DNA of 40,851 nucleotides from VRUE01 sp963748075 (GTDB taxonomy: Bacteria; Actinomycetota; Thermoleophilia; Solirubrobacterales; 70-9): the NCBI GenBank assembly GCA_963748075.1, contig CAVVHQ010000014.1, positions 1 to 40,851 on the forward strand. The letters are read 5' to 3'. This document shows, piece after piece, positions 15,178 through 24,600 of the stretch. The notes under the pieces are model-generated. The model worked only from the letters and a program-made list of their open reading frames with translations. It was not told where the DNA came from and did no database searches. Made by a program: the position numbers and the translations under genes. Every line of letters starts with the position of its first letter. Position 1 is the first letter of the stretch.

Positions 15178-16824
15178 ATGGCCTGGCCGCAGCGGAACGC
15201 CCCGGTCATCCTCCTGGCCGCGGCCCTGGTCGCCTCGACCGCGCTGCTGCTGGCGCTCGAGTCGAACCTCACCTTCTTCCAGGACACCTGGGCCTTCCTG
15301 CTGCACCGGCGGGGGCTCGACGTGGCGACCTTCCTCGACCCCCACAACGAGCACATCGTGATCGTCCCGGTGGCGCTCGAGAAGCTGTTCGCCTCCATCT
15401 TCGGGATGACCTCGGCTGCGCCGGAACAGGTTGCGATGGGCCTGGTCCTCGCGGGGACCGCGGCGCTCGTCTTCGTCTACGCCCGCCGGCGGCTCGGCCC
15501 CTGGCCGGCGCTGCTCGGCGCGGTGCTGCTGCTCTTCCTCGGTCCCGCCTGGGAGGTGCTGCTGTGGCCGTTCGAGATCGCGCTCGCCGGCTCCGTCCTG
15601 TTCGGGGTGGCGATGCTGCTGGCGCTCGACCCCGGCACGCGCCGCGGCGACCTGGTCGCCTGCCTCTGCCTGACGGTCTCGATCGGCTTCTCCAGCCTCG
15701 GCGTCGTCTTCGCCGCCGCGGCGCTGGTCGACGTCCTCCAGCGCCGCCGCAGCCACGGGCTGCGCCGCGCCTACCTCGTCGCCGTCCCGATCCTCCTCTA
15801 CGCGGCGTGGTGGGCGGGCTGGGGGCACGAGGCCGAAACCCATCTGTCCGTGCGCAACGTCCTCCTCTCGCCCCTCTATCTCGTCGAAGGCCTCGCCGCG
15901 TCGCTCTCTTCGCTGCTCGGCCTCGCCGCGATCGGCCTGGTCGGCAAGGCGGTCTGGGGGGCGCCGGTCCTGGCGCTGCTGCTCGTCCTTGTCGCGCGGC
16001 GCCTGGCTCGCGGCTTCCGGCCCTCGCCGCGGCTCTGGCCGGTCGCGATGGCGACCGCCGCCTACTGGCTCCTCGCCGCCTTCAACTACATCCCGGGTCG
16101 CGAGGCCCACGCGAGCCGCTACATGTACGCGGGGGCCGTCCTCGTGCTGCTGCTCGCCGCCGAGCTGCTGCGCGGCGTGCGTCTCGGCCGGGCGGCTCTG
16201 GTCGTCGGCGGGGTCGTGACCGCGGCCGCCCTCGCCTCCAACCTGGCGCCGCTTCGGGACGGCAAGGACTGGCTGCGCGAGCAGACGGTGCTGACCCGCT
16301 CCGACCTGGCGGCGATCGAGATCGCAGGTCGAACGGTCGACCCGAACTTCTCCCTCATCCCGGAGATCGCCGGCACGCCGTCGCTGATCGACGTGCAGGC
16401 CGGCAGCTACCTCTCCGCCGTCGCCGAGGACGGTTCCCCCGCCTACACGCCGGCCGAGCTCGCGAGGGCCCCCGCGGCGGGGCGGCGGCAGGCCGATGTC
16501 GTCCTCGCCAAGGCGCTGCCGCTCAGCAGCAGGACGTTCACCGGGACGGATTCGCGCGCCGGGGGCCGCTGCGCGCCCGTCGCCGTGAGCGGGACGCCGG
16601 CCGGCGGCGAGGTTCGGGTCGGACCCGGGGTCACGGGGATCGAGGTCGCCCCTGGCGGGCACGCCAGCTTCAGCCTGCGGCGTTTCGCCACGGGCGAGTA
16701 CCCGGTCTCGACCGAAGGCGCTTCGGGCGACTCGACCACCTTTCTGCGCGTCCCCCGCGATCGCGTCGCCCGGCCGTGGCGCCTGCGCGTCGAGGCGGCG
16801 CAGCCGGTTCGGGTCTGCCGTTAG
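15178..16824 (+). CDS. Polytopic membrane protein of unknown function, glycosyltransferase-like
   Basis: A 548-residue protein I do not recognise by family. The N-terminal 380 or so residues form about ten hydrophobic helices. After the first helix a loop reads LTFFQDTWAFLLHRRGLDVA and PHNEHIVIVPVALEKLF; an early loop with Asp and a conserved His/Glu patch is reminiscent of GT-C glycosyltransferases. A further loop carries NYIPGREAHASRYMYAGAVL. Residues about 385-548 are a soluble, probably extracytoplasmic domain rich in Gly, Ser and Val (VGPGVTGIEVAPGGHASF) and likely all-beta. It is monocistronic, divergent from the GT87-like gene and convergent with the ABC transporter, with 6 nt between the ends. 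A role in lipid-linked sugar transfer or glycan anchoring is possible but unproven. Confidence 0.6.
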   Translation: MAWPQRNAPVILLAAALVASTALLLALESNLTFFQDTWAFLLHRRGLDVATFLDPHNEHIVIVPVALEKLFASIFGMTSAAPEQVAMGLVLAGTAALVFVYARRRLGPWPALLGAVLLLFLGPAWEVLLWPFEIALAGSVLFGVAMLLALDPGTRRGDLVACLCLTVSIGFSSLGVVFAAAALVDVLQRRRSHGLRRAYLVAVPILLYAAWWAGWGHEAETHLSVRNVLLSPLYLVEGLAASLSSLLGLAAIGLVGKAVWGAPVLALLLVLVARRLARGFRPSPRLWPVAMATAAYWLLAAFNYIPGREAHASRYMYAGAVLVLLLAAELLRGVRLGRAALVVGGVVTAAALASNLAPLRDGKDWLREQTVLTRSDLAAIEIAGRTVDPNFSLIPEIAGTPSLIDVQAGSYLSAVAEDGSPAYTPAELARAPAAGRRQADVVLAKALPLSSRTFTGTDSRAGGRCAPVAVSGTPAGGEVRVGPGVTGIEVAPGGHASFSLRRFATGEYPVSTEGASGDSTTFLRVPRDRVARPWRLRVEAAQPVRVCR

Positions 16825-16830
16825 TGGTAG

Positions 16831-17679
16831 CTACAGCTCCTCGGCGATCCGCGGCGCCTCGCGGGCGAAGACCCAGGCGCCGAGCAGGCAGACGGCGACG
16901 AAGATCGCCGCTGCCGGTATCAGCGCCGCGGCGCTGCCCGCCGCCTCAACTGCGGTCGGGGCGGACGGGTCGATGACCCAGACGCGGATCTGCTCGAAGA
17001 TCGGCGCCAGCGGGTTGACGAGGAGGAGGCTCTGGTACCGGTCGGGGACGATTTCGATCGGGTAGAGGATCGGCGTGCCGTAGAAGAGGACGCTGGCGAG
17101 CACCGACCAGATGATCGCCACGTCGCGGAAGCGCACGTAGAGCGCCGAGAGCATCATCGAGACCCCGGCGGTGAAGGCGAACAGCAGGAGCAGCACGACC
17201 GGGAAGAGCAGCCAGGTCCAGGTCGGGTCGACGCCCCAGGCGAGGATGAACACGAAGACGACGATCAGGTTGACGCACAGGTTGAAGACGCCGGTCACCA
17301 CCGCCGAGAGCGGGATGACGAGTCGAGGGAACTGCGTCTTTCGGACCACGCCCTCCTGCGAGACCACCGCGGTGACCGCGTTGGTGCTCGCTTCCTGGAA
17401 GAAGGAGAAGACGACGATGCCCAGCAGCAGCATCACCGGGTAGTTGGGGACGCCGCTGCCGACCCGGAAGATCTGGGTGAAGACGAAGAGCAGCACGGCG
17501 AATAGCATCAGCGGCCGCACCAGGGACCAGAGATAGCCGAGCACAGTGCCGAAGTAGGTGCGCTTGAACTCGGTCGTCGACATCAGCCAGAGGAGGCTGA
17601 AGAAGCGCCGCCAGCCGCCGCCCAGGGAGGAGGGCCCGCCGACCTCGTGCAGCTCGCTGGTTGCCGGCACGGTGCTCAC
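16831..17679 (-). CDS. wzm: Polysaccharide ABC transporter permease (Wzm/TagG type)
   Basis: A 282-residue ABC-2 type permease. The cytoplasmic N-terminal part ends in LWLMSTTEFKRTYFGTVLGY, the amphipathic entry region typical of Wzm/TagG. About six helices follow, with landmarks FFQEASTNAVTAVVSQEGVV, RKTQFPRLVIPLSAVV, RFRDVAIIWSVLASVLFYGT and PILYPIEIVPDRYQSLLLVN. The RKTQFPR and P-I-L-Y-P blocks are well conserved in O-antigen and teichoic-acid exporters. The GTG at 17679 overlaps the TGA of the ATPase gene, so the two proteins are made together, as expected for a transporter of two permeases and two ATPases. It would move the finished undecaprenyl- or polyprenyl-linked glycan across the cytoplasmic membrane. 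Confidence 0.9.
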   Translation of the reverse strand: MSTVPATSELHEVGGPSSLGGGWRRFFSLLWLMSTTEFKRTYFGTVLGYLWSLVRPLMLFAVLLFVFTQIFRVGSGVPNYPVMLLLGIVVFSFFQEASTNAVTAVVSQEGVVRKTQFPRLVIPLSAVVTGVFNLCVNLIVVFVFILAWGVDPTWTWLLFPVVLLLLFAFTAGVSMMLSALYVRFRDVAIIWSVLASVLFYGTPILYPIEIVPDRYQSLLLVNPLAPIFEQIRVWVIDPSAPTAVEAAGSAAALIPAAAIFVAVCLLGAWVFAREAPRIAEEL

Positions 17680-18983
17680 TGCGCGCCTCCGTCCTCGACC
17701 TTCGCCTCGACCTCGTGCTCCAGCGCCAGGACGCCCCCGGAGCGCTCGCCACCGAAGACGACGAAGTCGATCGCATCCTTCACGAAGAGGTCGACGTCCC
17801 CCTTGCCCTGGTCCTGCTGCATCCCGCAATGCACGTAGTAGCGGTCCGGCGCCAGTGGGTTCTCGAGCTCAGCGCTCACCTTCGCGCGGTCGCCGGCGTG
17901 CAGGCGGGCCGAGCCGTCCGCGCCTTCGAGCGGCGCGGCGAGCTGGAACATGCCGACCCCGTCGGGGTTGGCGATCGTGAAGGAGGCCGAGACTCCGAGC
18001 GTGTCGGTCGTCAGCTCGAACTCGGCCCGCAGCCGGATCTCCTCGCCGTGCTCGACGCCGGTGGCGCGCTCGCCGGAGGCGTCCTCGATCCAGGCGTCGA
18101 GCAGGCGGGCGCCCTCCGTGGCCACCGGCGTCGGCTCGGCGCCGCCCTCGGGACCGGGTGCGGCGCCCGGCTGGAAGTTGAGCCGCAGGTACTGGCGCCC
18201 GATCTCCGCCGGCTCTCCGACCTGGCGAACCTTGCCGCCCTCGATCAGCATCGCCCGGTGGCAGAATTCCTCGACCGTCTTCATCTCGTGGGTGACGATG
18301 ACGATCGTCTTTCCGTCAGATTTCATCCCGTGGAAGGCGTCCGCGCACTTCTGCTGGAAGGCGGCGTCGCCGACCGCGAGCACCTCGTCGATCAGCAGGA
18401 TGTCGGCGTCGGCCTCCATCATCGTCGAGAAGGCGAGTCGCACCAGCATCCCGGAGGAGTAGTTCTTCAGCTTCAGGTCGACGAACTCGCCCAGCTCGGC
18501 GAAGTCGAGCACCGCGTCGAGGCGGCTGCGGGTCTCCTTCTGCGTGAGGCCCATCATCACCCCGTTGAGGACCACGTTTTCGCGCGCCGTCAGCTCGACG
18601 TTGAAGCCGACCCCGAGCTCGATGAACGGGGCAAGCCGCCCCGCCATCCGGATCCGGCCGGCGTCGGCGCGGTAGATGCTGGCGAGGATTTTCAGCAGGG
18701 TGCTCTTGCCGGAGCCGTTGCGGCCGACGATGCCGAAGAACTCGCCCTTGTGGATCTCGAAGGAGATTCCGTCGAGCGCCCGCAGCTCGCGGAAGTCGCG
18801 CCCGGCGAACGGGTGCACCGCGCGCTCCTTGATCGAGTCGATGCGCTGGCTCGGGATGCGGAAGGTCTTCTTCAGGCCCTCGACCTGGATGGCCAGCGGG
18901 CGCTCCGGCGGCTCGGCGGGCGGCGGGCCGCTCGGCGGGGACTGGACGGTGGCGTCGTCGACGGGCATCGGGCGGGCGCTCAT
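17676..18983 (-). CDS. wzt: Polysaccharide ABC transporter ATPase with C-terminal carbohydrate-binding domain (Wzt)
   Basis: A 435-residue ATPase. The nucleotide-binding domain (residues about 30-270) contains Walker A GRNGSGKST, the signature KNYSSGMLVRLAFSTM, Walker B DILLIDEVLAVGD and the switch His in IVTHEMKTV. The long insert before Walker A (RIDSIKERAVHPFAGRDF) is typical of the Wzt/TagH branch. Residues about 295-435 form an extra beta-sandwich-like domain (DAWIEDASGERATGVEHGEE, LHAGDRAKVSAELENPL, HCGMQQDQGKGDVDLFV), as in Wzt proteins that read a terminal modification on the glycan before export. That suggests chain-end capping, which would suit the neighbouring methyltransferases or the sulfotransferase. 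Start and stop overlap the neighbouring genes (ATGA and GTGA), giving the order methyltransferase-wzt-wzm. Confidence 0.9.
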   Translation of the reverse strand: MSARPMPVDDATVQSPPSGPPPAEPPERPLAIQVEGLKKTFRIPSQRIDSIKERAVHPFAGRDFRELRALDGISFEIHKGEFFGIVGRNGSGKSTLLKILASIYRADAGRIRMAGRLAPFIELGVGFNVELTARENVVLNGVMMGLTQKETRSRLDAVLDFAELGEFVDLKLKNYSSGMLVRLAFSTMMEADADILLIDEVLAVGDAAFQQKCADAFHGMKSDGKTIVIVTHEMKTVEEFCHRAMLIEGGKVRQVGEPAEIGRQYLRLNFQPGAAPGPEGGAEPTPVATEGARLLDAWIEDASGERATGVEHGEEIRLRAEFELTTDTLGVSASFTIANPDGVGMFQLAAPLEGADGSARLHAGDRAKVSAELENPLAPDRYYVHCGMQQDQGKGDVDLFVKDAIDFVVFGGERSGGVLALEHEVEAKVEDGGAQ

Positions 18984-19831
18984 CGGCTCCGTGATCGCAG
19001 GGCGGCGCGGGCTCGGCGACGGGCCTTTTCCCACAGCTGTTTCGCCTTGCCGCCCCCGGGAGCGGGCCCGCCCCGGGCTGGCGGCAACGGCCCCTGCTTG
19101 CGGAGGACGACGACGAACTCGATCCCCTGTCGGGCCGCGGCCTCGATGTCGGACGCCTGCTCGAAGCGGCTGCGGCACGCGAGGACCATCGCCAGGAACT
19201 CGGCCTGGGTCCAGGCGTGCATGTGGATCGAGTAGGCGTCGTCTTCCAGCTTGCGCGCCCGCGCCAGCGTCTGCTCCTCCGGCTCGGGCCCCTCGGCCAG
19301 CACCAGCCGCGACCACTCCTCGTAGTGCTCGCGGCGCGAGCCCTCCGGCCCCCGCTCGTAGTCGGACACCATGTGCTCCAGGGTCACCACCGGGCGGCGG
19401 AAGTCGAACGTGTAGCGCTTGTCGGGCACGGCGTAGAAGAGGACGCCGCCGGGCTTCAGCTTGCCGAGGTGGGTCTCGATCGTCCCGATCGGGTCCTCGC
19501 AGTGCTCGAGGAAGTGGTTGGCGACGATGAAGTCCTGCGAGCCCTCGGCGATCGTCTCGAGTCGCTCGCCGTCGTCGATCACGTCGACCGGGGTCAGGTC
19601 CCAGCCGGCGAGCTCCGGGTACTCCTCGCGCAGCCGCTCGACCGGCATCCTGTCGACGTAGCGCACCCTGGCGTGCGCGGGCAGCTTCAAGGGCAGGTGC
19701 AGCGGCCCGATCTCCAGGCCCTCGCCGAACAGGTAGCGGGCGGCGAACTCGGCGCGGGCGTCGAGATAGACGGGTGGGGCCTCGGCGGGACCGGCCGGCG
19801 CCGTCGCCTCGTTGCCACGGAGCACGCTCAT
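18980..19831 (-). CDS. SAM-dependent methyltransferase in the exporter operon
   Basis: A 283-residue class I methyltransferase. After a Pro/Ala-rich start comes FAARYLFGEGLEIGPLHLPL, where GEGLEIGP is motif I, then VRYVDRMPVERLREEYPEL. Next is the acidic post-motif QDFIVANHFLEHCEDPIGTI and the motif-III turn LKPGGVLFYAVPDKRYTFD. The DFRRPVVTLEHMVSDYERG block is one I associate with methyltransferases of actinobacterial surface-glycan clusters. The tail is basic (KARRRARAALRSRSR). A TAGCCT box lies 9 nt before the ATG at 19831, and the stop overlaps the wzt start, so this gene leads the exporter operon. By position it is a good candidate for the chain-terminating or capping methyltransferase recognised by Wzt; that link is inferred. 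Confidence 0.8.
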   Translation of the reverse strand: MSVLRGNEATAPAGPAEAPPVYLDARAEFAARYLFGEGLEIGPLHLPLKLPAHARVRYVDRMPVERLREEYPELAGWDLTPVDVIDDGERLETIAEGSQDFIVANHFLEHCEDPIGTIETHLGKLKPGGVLFYAVPDKRYTFDFRRPVVTLEHMVSDYERGPEGSRREHYEEWSRLVLAEGPEPEEQTLARARKLEDDAYSIHMHAWTQAEFLAMVLACRSRFEQASDIEAAARQGIEFVVVLRKQGPLPPARGGPAPGGGKAKQLWEKARRRARAALRSRSR

Positions 19832-19840
19832 CGATTTGGG

Positions 19841-19846
19841 AGGCTA
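19841..19846 (-). promoter_or_regulatory. Putative leaderless -10 box TAGCCT
   Basis: TAGCCT on the minus strand lies 9 nt before the ATG at 19831. GGAAC stands 15 nt further upstream and may be a -35 element. The 50-nt gap 19832-19881 contains nothing else evident. Confidence 0.45.
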
Positions 19847-19881
19847 CCTGCCCGGCCCTGTGTTCCGCGCGACCGGCTGTT

Positions 19882-21678
19882 CTACCGACGGACCCAGAGC
19901 CGCAGGAGGCGGCCATCGGGCAGCGTCATCGTGCGCACCTTGTGGAAGCCGACGCGACGCGCTGCCTTTTCGGCGTAGTGCTGGGTGATGAGCGGATCGA
20001 AGTCTCCCGTGTTGCGGCTCATCGTCACCAGGATTCCGGGCATCCCGAACTCCGCAGAGGAAAGCTCCCTTTCATAGGTCGCGACCGAGTCGTCGGGTTC
20101 CGGGGTCAGCTGGGCAAACCAGATCTCCGTCCGCCTCACCAGCTCTCCCGCCAGCAGCACCGAGCTGGTGTTGAGGGCGACGTTGTGCGACGAGAAGGCG
20201 ACAGGTTGAGGGGCTCCCGCCTCTTCGAGGCGGAAGACCTCCTCGGCCACTGCCTGGTTTGCCTCATACCACGCGCGGTCGCGAGCGGCAAACCGCGATG
20301 CCGGGCCGGGGACCTGCGCTCGAATCGCGCGTATGGCATGCGGTGTGCCGTCGATCCAGGGCAACGATCCAAACCCCGGTACCGATACCTCGCGGGACTT
20401 TGCCAAGCTGTCGGAGAGGTTGGTATTCGACGCCACGCTAAGACCGCCTATGACCAGGACGGCGCCAACCGCCAGGGCGGCAATCCCGATGCGCGCACGC
20501 CGGAGGGCCATCACCGCCAGCGGGGGAAGCAGCACGCTGATCGGGAAGGTGAACCCCTCTCCTCCGTTGCGGGAGCTGGTCAGCACCACATAGCAGATCG
20601 CGAAGACGATCGCGACGCTGAAGGCATCGCTCTTGGCTATGGCGACTAGGACGGCACGCCGATCCTCCGCAGCAAGGAGCCGGTGCACGGTCAACACCGC
20701 CAGCGCGAGCAAGCCCACCAGCAGGAGCGCCCCGAGTGGCACGAGCAGGTCGGTGGTGGTCATGCGGTCCGCGACATCGCGCCAGCGGGTCCATGAAAGT
20801 AGCGAGTGGTCGGACCCGTAGTAGGAGCTCTTTGAGCCGTAGCCGTAGCTCGTCAAGTAGTCGAACACCACCTGGAAGTTGCGCGCATACCAGGTTGCAG
20901 CCACGGCCGCAGTCGTCACTGCCATCAGCGCCAGGTTCACTGCTCGATCGGCGAGATGCCCCGAGTGGCGCTCGTCGTACCGAGCCTTCATCAGCGCTGA
21001 TGCGACCGCTGCGACGAACACAGCAGGTAAGAAGGCGATGGTCATCGTCCTGGCGAGCAGCATGAGGCCCAGCGTGACTCCGGACGCAACCGCCCACGTC
21101 CGGGATCGCAGGCCATCGCTGCGCAACAACGCATAGACCGCGGATGAGAGCAGGGCTGCGACCGCAATCGCGAACACGTACTCCCTCGTGAATACGAAGG
21201 TGCCGGGGGCGATGGCGACTACGAGTGCCGCCAGGGCTCCGAGTCGCGGTCCGGCCAAGCGCTCGCCGATCCCGTAGGTCGCGAAGGTGAGCAGAGCCAT
21301 GAAGCCGATCAGGACCCCGAACCCCTCGAGGACCCCGGCCTTGACAACATACAGAAAGGAGGTCACCGCGGGAACGAGCGGCGCATATGGCGCATGACTC
21401 TGGAAAGACTCCCACCATCCATGCACCCCACCGCTTTGAAAGCCCGCGTGGTCCGCCAAGGCGAACGCGATGTAGCCAGCCTCGTCGATGGTAAGTGGGT
21501 AGTTGTGCCGGTACACGGTTACCCACCAGAGGTCGAACGCCACGAGAGCGAACATCCCCAAGGCAACGATCGCGAGCCAGCGAGTCGATCGCTGCGGCGA
21601 CCGGCGTGGAGGCGTCGTCGCGTCGGAGGGCGACGCCGCGTTCGGGGCGCGCTCGGCGGAGCCGGAACTGGTGTTCAT
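19882..21678 (-). CDS. GT39/ArnT-like polytopic glycosyltransferase (copy 2)
   Basis: An intact 598-residue GT-C protein. A Ser/Pro-rich cytoplasmic start is followed by the first helix (WLAIVALGMFALVAFDLWWV) and the acidic outer loop NYPLTIDEAGYIAFALADHA, the expected catalytic Asp/Glu site for a polyprenyl-phosphate sugar. About ten helices follow, with YGIGERLAGPRLGALAALVV and TFVFTREYVFAIAVAALLSS. The C-terminal soluble part ends TLPDGRLLRLWVRR. It looks about 60% identical to the frameshifted copy at 5127-6857. The ATG at 21678 overlaps the stop of the large multi-domain glycosyltransferase (ATGA), so the two are co-translated. It probably transfers a sugar outside the cytoplasm; which sugar is unknown. 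Confidence 0.85.
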   Translation of the reverse strand: MNTSSGSAERAPNAASPSDATTPPRRSPQRSTRWLAIVALGMFALVAFDLWWVTVYRHNYPLTIDEAGYIAFALADHAGFQSGGVHGWWESFQSHAPYAPLVPAVTSFLYVVKAGVLEGFGVLIGFMALLTFATYGIGERLAGPRLGALAALVVAIAPGTFVFTREYVFAIAVAALLSSAVYALLRSDGLRSRTWAVASGVTLGLMLLARTMTIAFLPAVFVAAVASALMKARYDERHSGHLADRAVNLALMAVTTAAVAATWYARNFQVVFDYLTSYGYGSKSSYYGSDHSLLSWTRWRDVADRMTTTDLLVPLGALLLVGLLALAVLTVHRLLAAEDRRAVLVAIAKSDAFSVAIVFAICYVVLTSSRNGGEGFTFPISVLLPPLAVMALRRARIGIAALAVGAVLVIGGLSVASNTNLSDSLAKSREVSVPGFGSLPWIDGTPHAIRAIRAQVPGPASRFAARDRAWYEANQAVAEEVFRLEEAGAPQPVAFSSHNVALNTSSVLLAGELVRRTEIWFAQLTPEPDDSVATYERELSSAEFGMPGILVTMSRNTGDFDPLITQHYAEKAARRVGFHKVRTMTLPDGRLLRLWVRR

Positions 21679-24600
21679 CCGTTGAGGGGCACGACTCCGA
21701 ATCGTTTCGCCCACGGGATTATTGCCGGTCGCAGACGGAGTTCCCCGGTCACCGGTGCAGCTTGACGTACGTATCCGAGAAGCTCCGGCGCCCCATAGCC
21801 GAGCTGCTCCGCGTCCTGTGGCGAGCGGGCGAGCAACTGGTCGCCGGTCACCAGATGATAGGCGGCGAAGAGCGGCGTGCGGCCCACCCGGTCGGAGTCG
21901 AACAGCCAGCCTTCCGGCTCGCTTCGGGGACCTGGAACATGACGTGCTGGCCGGAGAAGGCGCGCGGCGGCGGTTGCGGCCCGTCGCCCCGCGACCTTGG
22001 CCCTCTGACCGCGCTTTGCCATGCCGCGCCAAGCGGCCGGCTCCACCACCCAGGAACGGGCCGCGCTCGAAGTGGGCCTTTGCACGGGGGGCGAATGCAG
22101 TTCGGTGACCAGATACCCGTTCGCTATCCAGGCGCCGATCGACCCCTGCATGCTCGACTCGGCCAGCGCTCCGAGCTCGCAAAGCAACTCGCCGTCGGGC
22201 ACATGCCCGATTCCATAGCGGTGACGTCTCGAGCGGCGGTCAACGGTCCTCGTGAGGCCGAGCAGTCCGAGGTTCCTGCACCAGGCGAGCGGAGTGCTTC
22301 GCGGCCTGGCGGGGCACGGCTCCACGTGGCCCAGTGGCTCGATCGCCTCCACCTCGGCTTGGAGCGGGTCGTCGGGCAGGTTTATGAGAACGCGCTGTCG
22401 AGATCGGCGGTGGGTTGCGACGGCCAGAAGATCCATCTTGAAGAACCCGGAGCACTCGACGTAGCCGACCTCGCTGTCGGCTTCGGGGGCAAGGTGTGCA
22501 TCGCCGGCCGGCACCGCCCTGTAATCGTCGTCTACGTGGATCACTTTCGCGGTACCCTCGAAGCTGACCGTTCGAACCGCGCCGAGATCGATCTCGTGCA
22601 CGAACCCGCGTGGGGCTGAACCAGTCGTCACCAGGCGCCGCTCGCTGTGGCGCTCCTTGTAGCGAGCCACGATCGTGCAGAGTGGCGGCACCCAGGTCGG
22701 CATATCGTCCCAACGGGGAACGTGGTACTCGCCGGCCCCGGGAATGAGCGGCTGAGCGCCGGGGCGAAGGTCGTAGGGATCTTCGATGCTCTTCCGACTC
22801 GGTGGAAGCTCGATCCAGCCACTCTGCGGCGGTCCTCCGGCCTCGACCCTCGCGCTCGGCCCCGGCGCGTGGCGCCATTCGACCCTGAGGCCGGCACCGG
22901 ACAGCAGCCTGACAATGGAGGTCGCCGGCTCTGCGGGATCCGCGAGCAGCCCCGCAGGAAGATCCAGCTCCGCGGTCCGGCGCCAGATGACGGTGTGAGG
23001 TACGGAATCGCGTGGCACTTCGTCGGCCAGCAGAGCGCGGAAGTGGAAACGCCCCCCGACTCCCGCGTCGACAAGCGCGATCGCGTCCAGTTCGCTACCG
23101 GCTACGACGAAGCGGCGCAGGGCCTTCTCGCAGAGGGAGACGTTCTCGAGCAGGTCTGCGGCACTGCTGCAGGTGACCGCCATGAACGAGCCACGGGCGA
23201 GCGCCAGCGCCTCTTGAGCCCGCTCCCCGGCAGGCTCACGCGACAACCTCCTGATTCTGCGAACGTCACCGTCGATCAGCGGGTCTGCATCGAATCGCGC
23301 GAGCAGCTCGATATCCGTGCAGGTCTGCGCTGAAAGGCGATCCCCGATTGCGCGGATGCTCGCGGCGTCCAGCTCGCTCTCGGCGAGTGGAACGATAGAG
23401 AGCGCTGGAGACTCGACTTCCTTCACCTCGTTCTCCAAGCCCCGGAAGGGTGAGATCTCGGCCAGCAGGTCATCGAATCGCTCACTGCCGTGGTCGACGA
23501 GATCGGAGCGATTGAAGCCCCATTTCCGGTAGCGGACCGTCGGCATCCGGGCGGCCTCGCCGCGCACCCCGCGTGCCGCTAGTCGCAAGGCGAACTCCCA
23601 GTCCTCGTGTCCCAGGCGGATCTCCTCGCGGTAGCGCTCGCCGGCATCGAAGATCCCGCGGTCCAACAGTGAACAAGTGTCGCAGAAGTTCCCGTGCATG
23701 AGCGTGTAGACATCGAAGTCAGGTACTTCGTAGTAGTCCTCTCGGTTGCCGAAGAATTGAAGGTTCGGATATATGAAGCCGATGTCCTCGGGGGCTTCGC
23801 TCAGCTGCGCCACGAGGTTCGCAACAGCGTCCGGGAGGAGTACGTTGTCGGCGTCGACCGGATAGATGTAGCGGCCGGAGCAGTGCTCCAGCCCGGCGTT
23901 GCGAGCACGGCTCGGACCTCCGTTCTCGGCCAATCGGACCACCGTGATGTCGCTGTCCTCCTCGAGCTCCGTCAGCGCCGCTGCGACCCCCTCCTCGTAG
24001 GAGGCGTCGTCAACCACGATCATCTCGATCTCTGGATAGGACTGGGTCCGAATCGAGTTGACGCACTCCCCCAAGAACCGCACCTGGTTGAAGTGTGGGA
24101 TCAGGACAGAGACGAGGGGGGTGCCGTTTTGGGGTCTCCGCTCCAGCCGGATCGGCTCGGGTAGTCGCCGCTTGCCATCGCCGCCGGCATGGCCTCGCCT
24201 CCGGCCAGCGACCAATTCGTCGTAGACCGCCTCGTGGTCCTCGGCCATCTGGTGAAGCGAGAACTTCGCCCGTACCCGCTCACGCAGCCGGCTGCCGTGC
24301 GCCTTCCGGTAGCTTCCGTCCTCGGCCAGCCGCGACAGGGCGGAGACGTATTGCTCAACGGAGTCGCGCGGCTCGACGAGCCCGTCGTCGTCTGCGCCGA
24401 GCAACTCGACGTTGCCGGGCAAGGCGGGGGCGACCACGGGCAACCCCATCGCCATCGCCTCGAATACGACATAGGGAACTCCCTCGAACACACTCGTGAG
24501 CAGCATGGCGTCGCAGGCCGCGTACCAGCGCTCCAGTTCGGAAGTGGGGGAATGAACCTCGATCCGGTCGCCAAGCTCAAGAGCGGTAGCGCGCTCCGCG

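Noticed and set aside
13840..16662. A 940-codon open frame on the minus strand covering the + strand membrane protein gene
   Set aside because: Only the last 418 codons (from ATG 15096) are a real GT87-like protein. The upstream part is Arg/Glu/Gly-rich antisense of the 15178-16824 gene, as is common in very GC-rich DNA.
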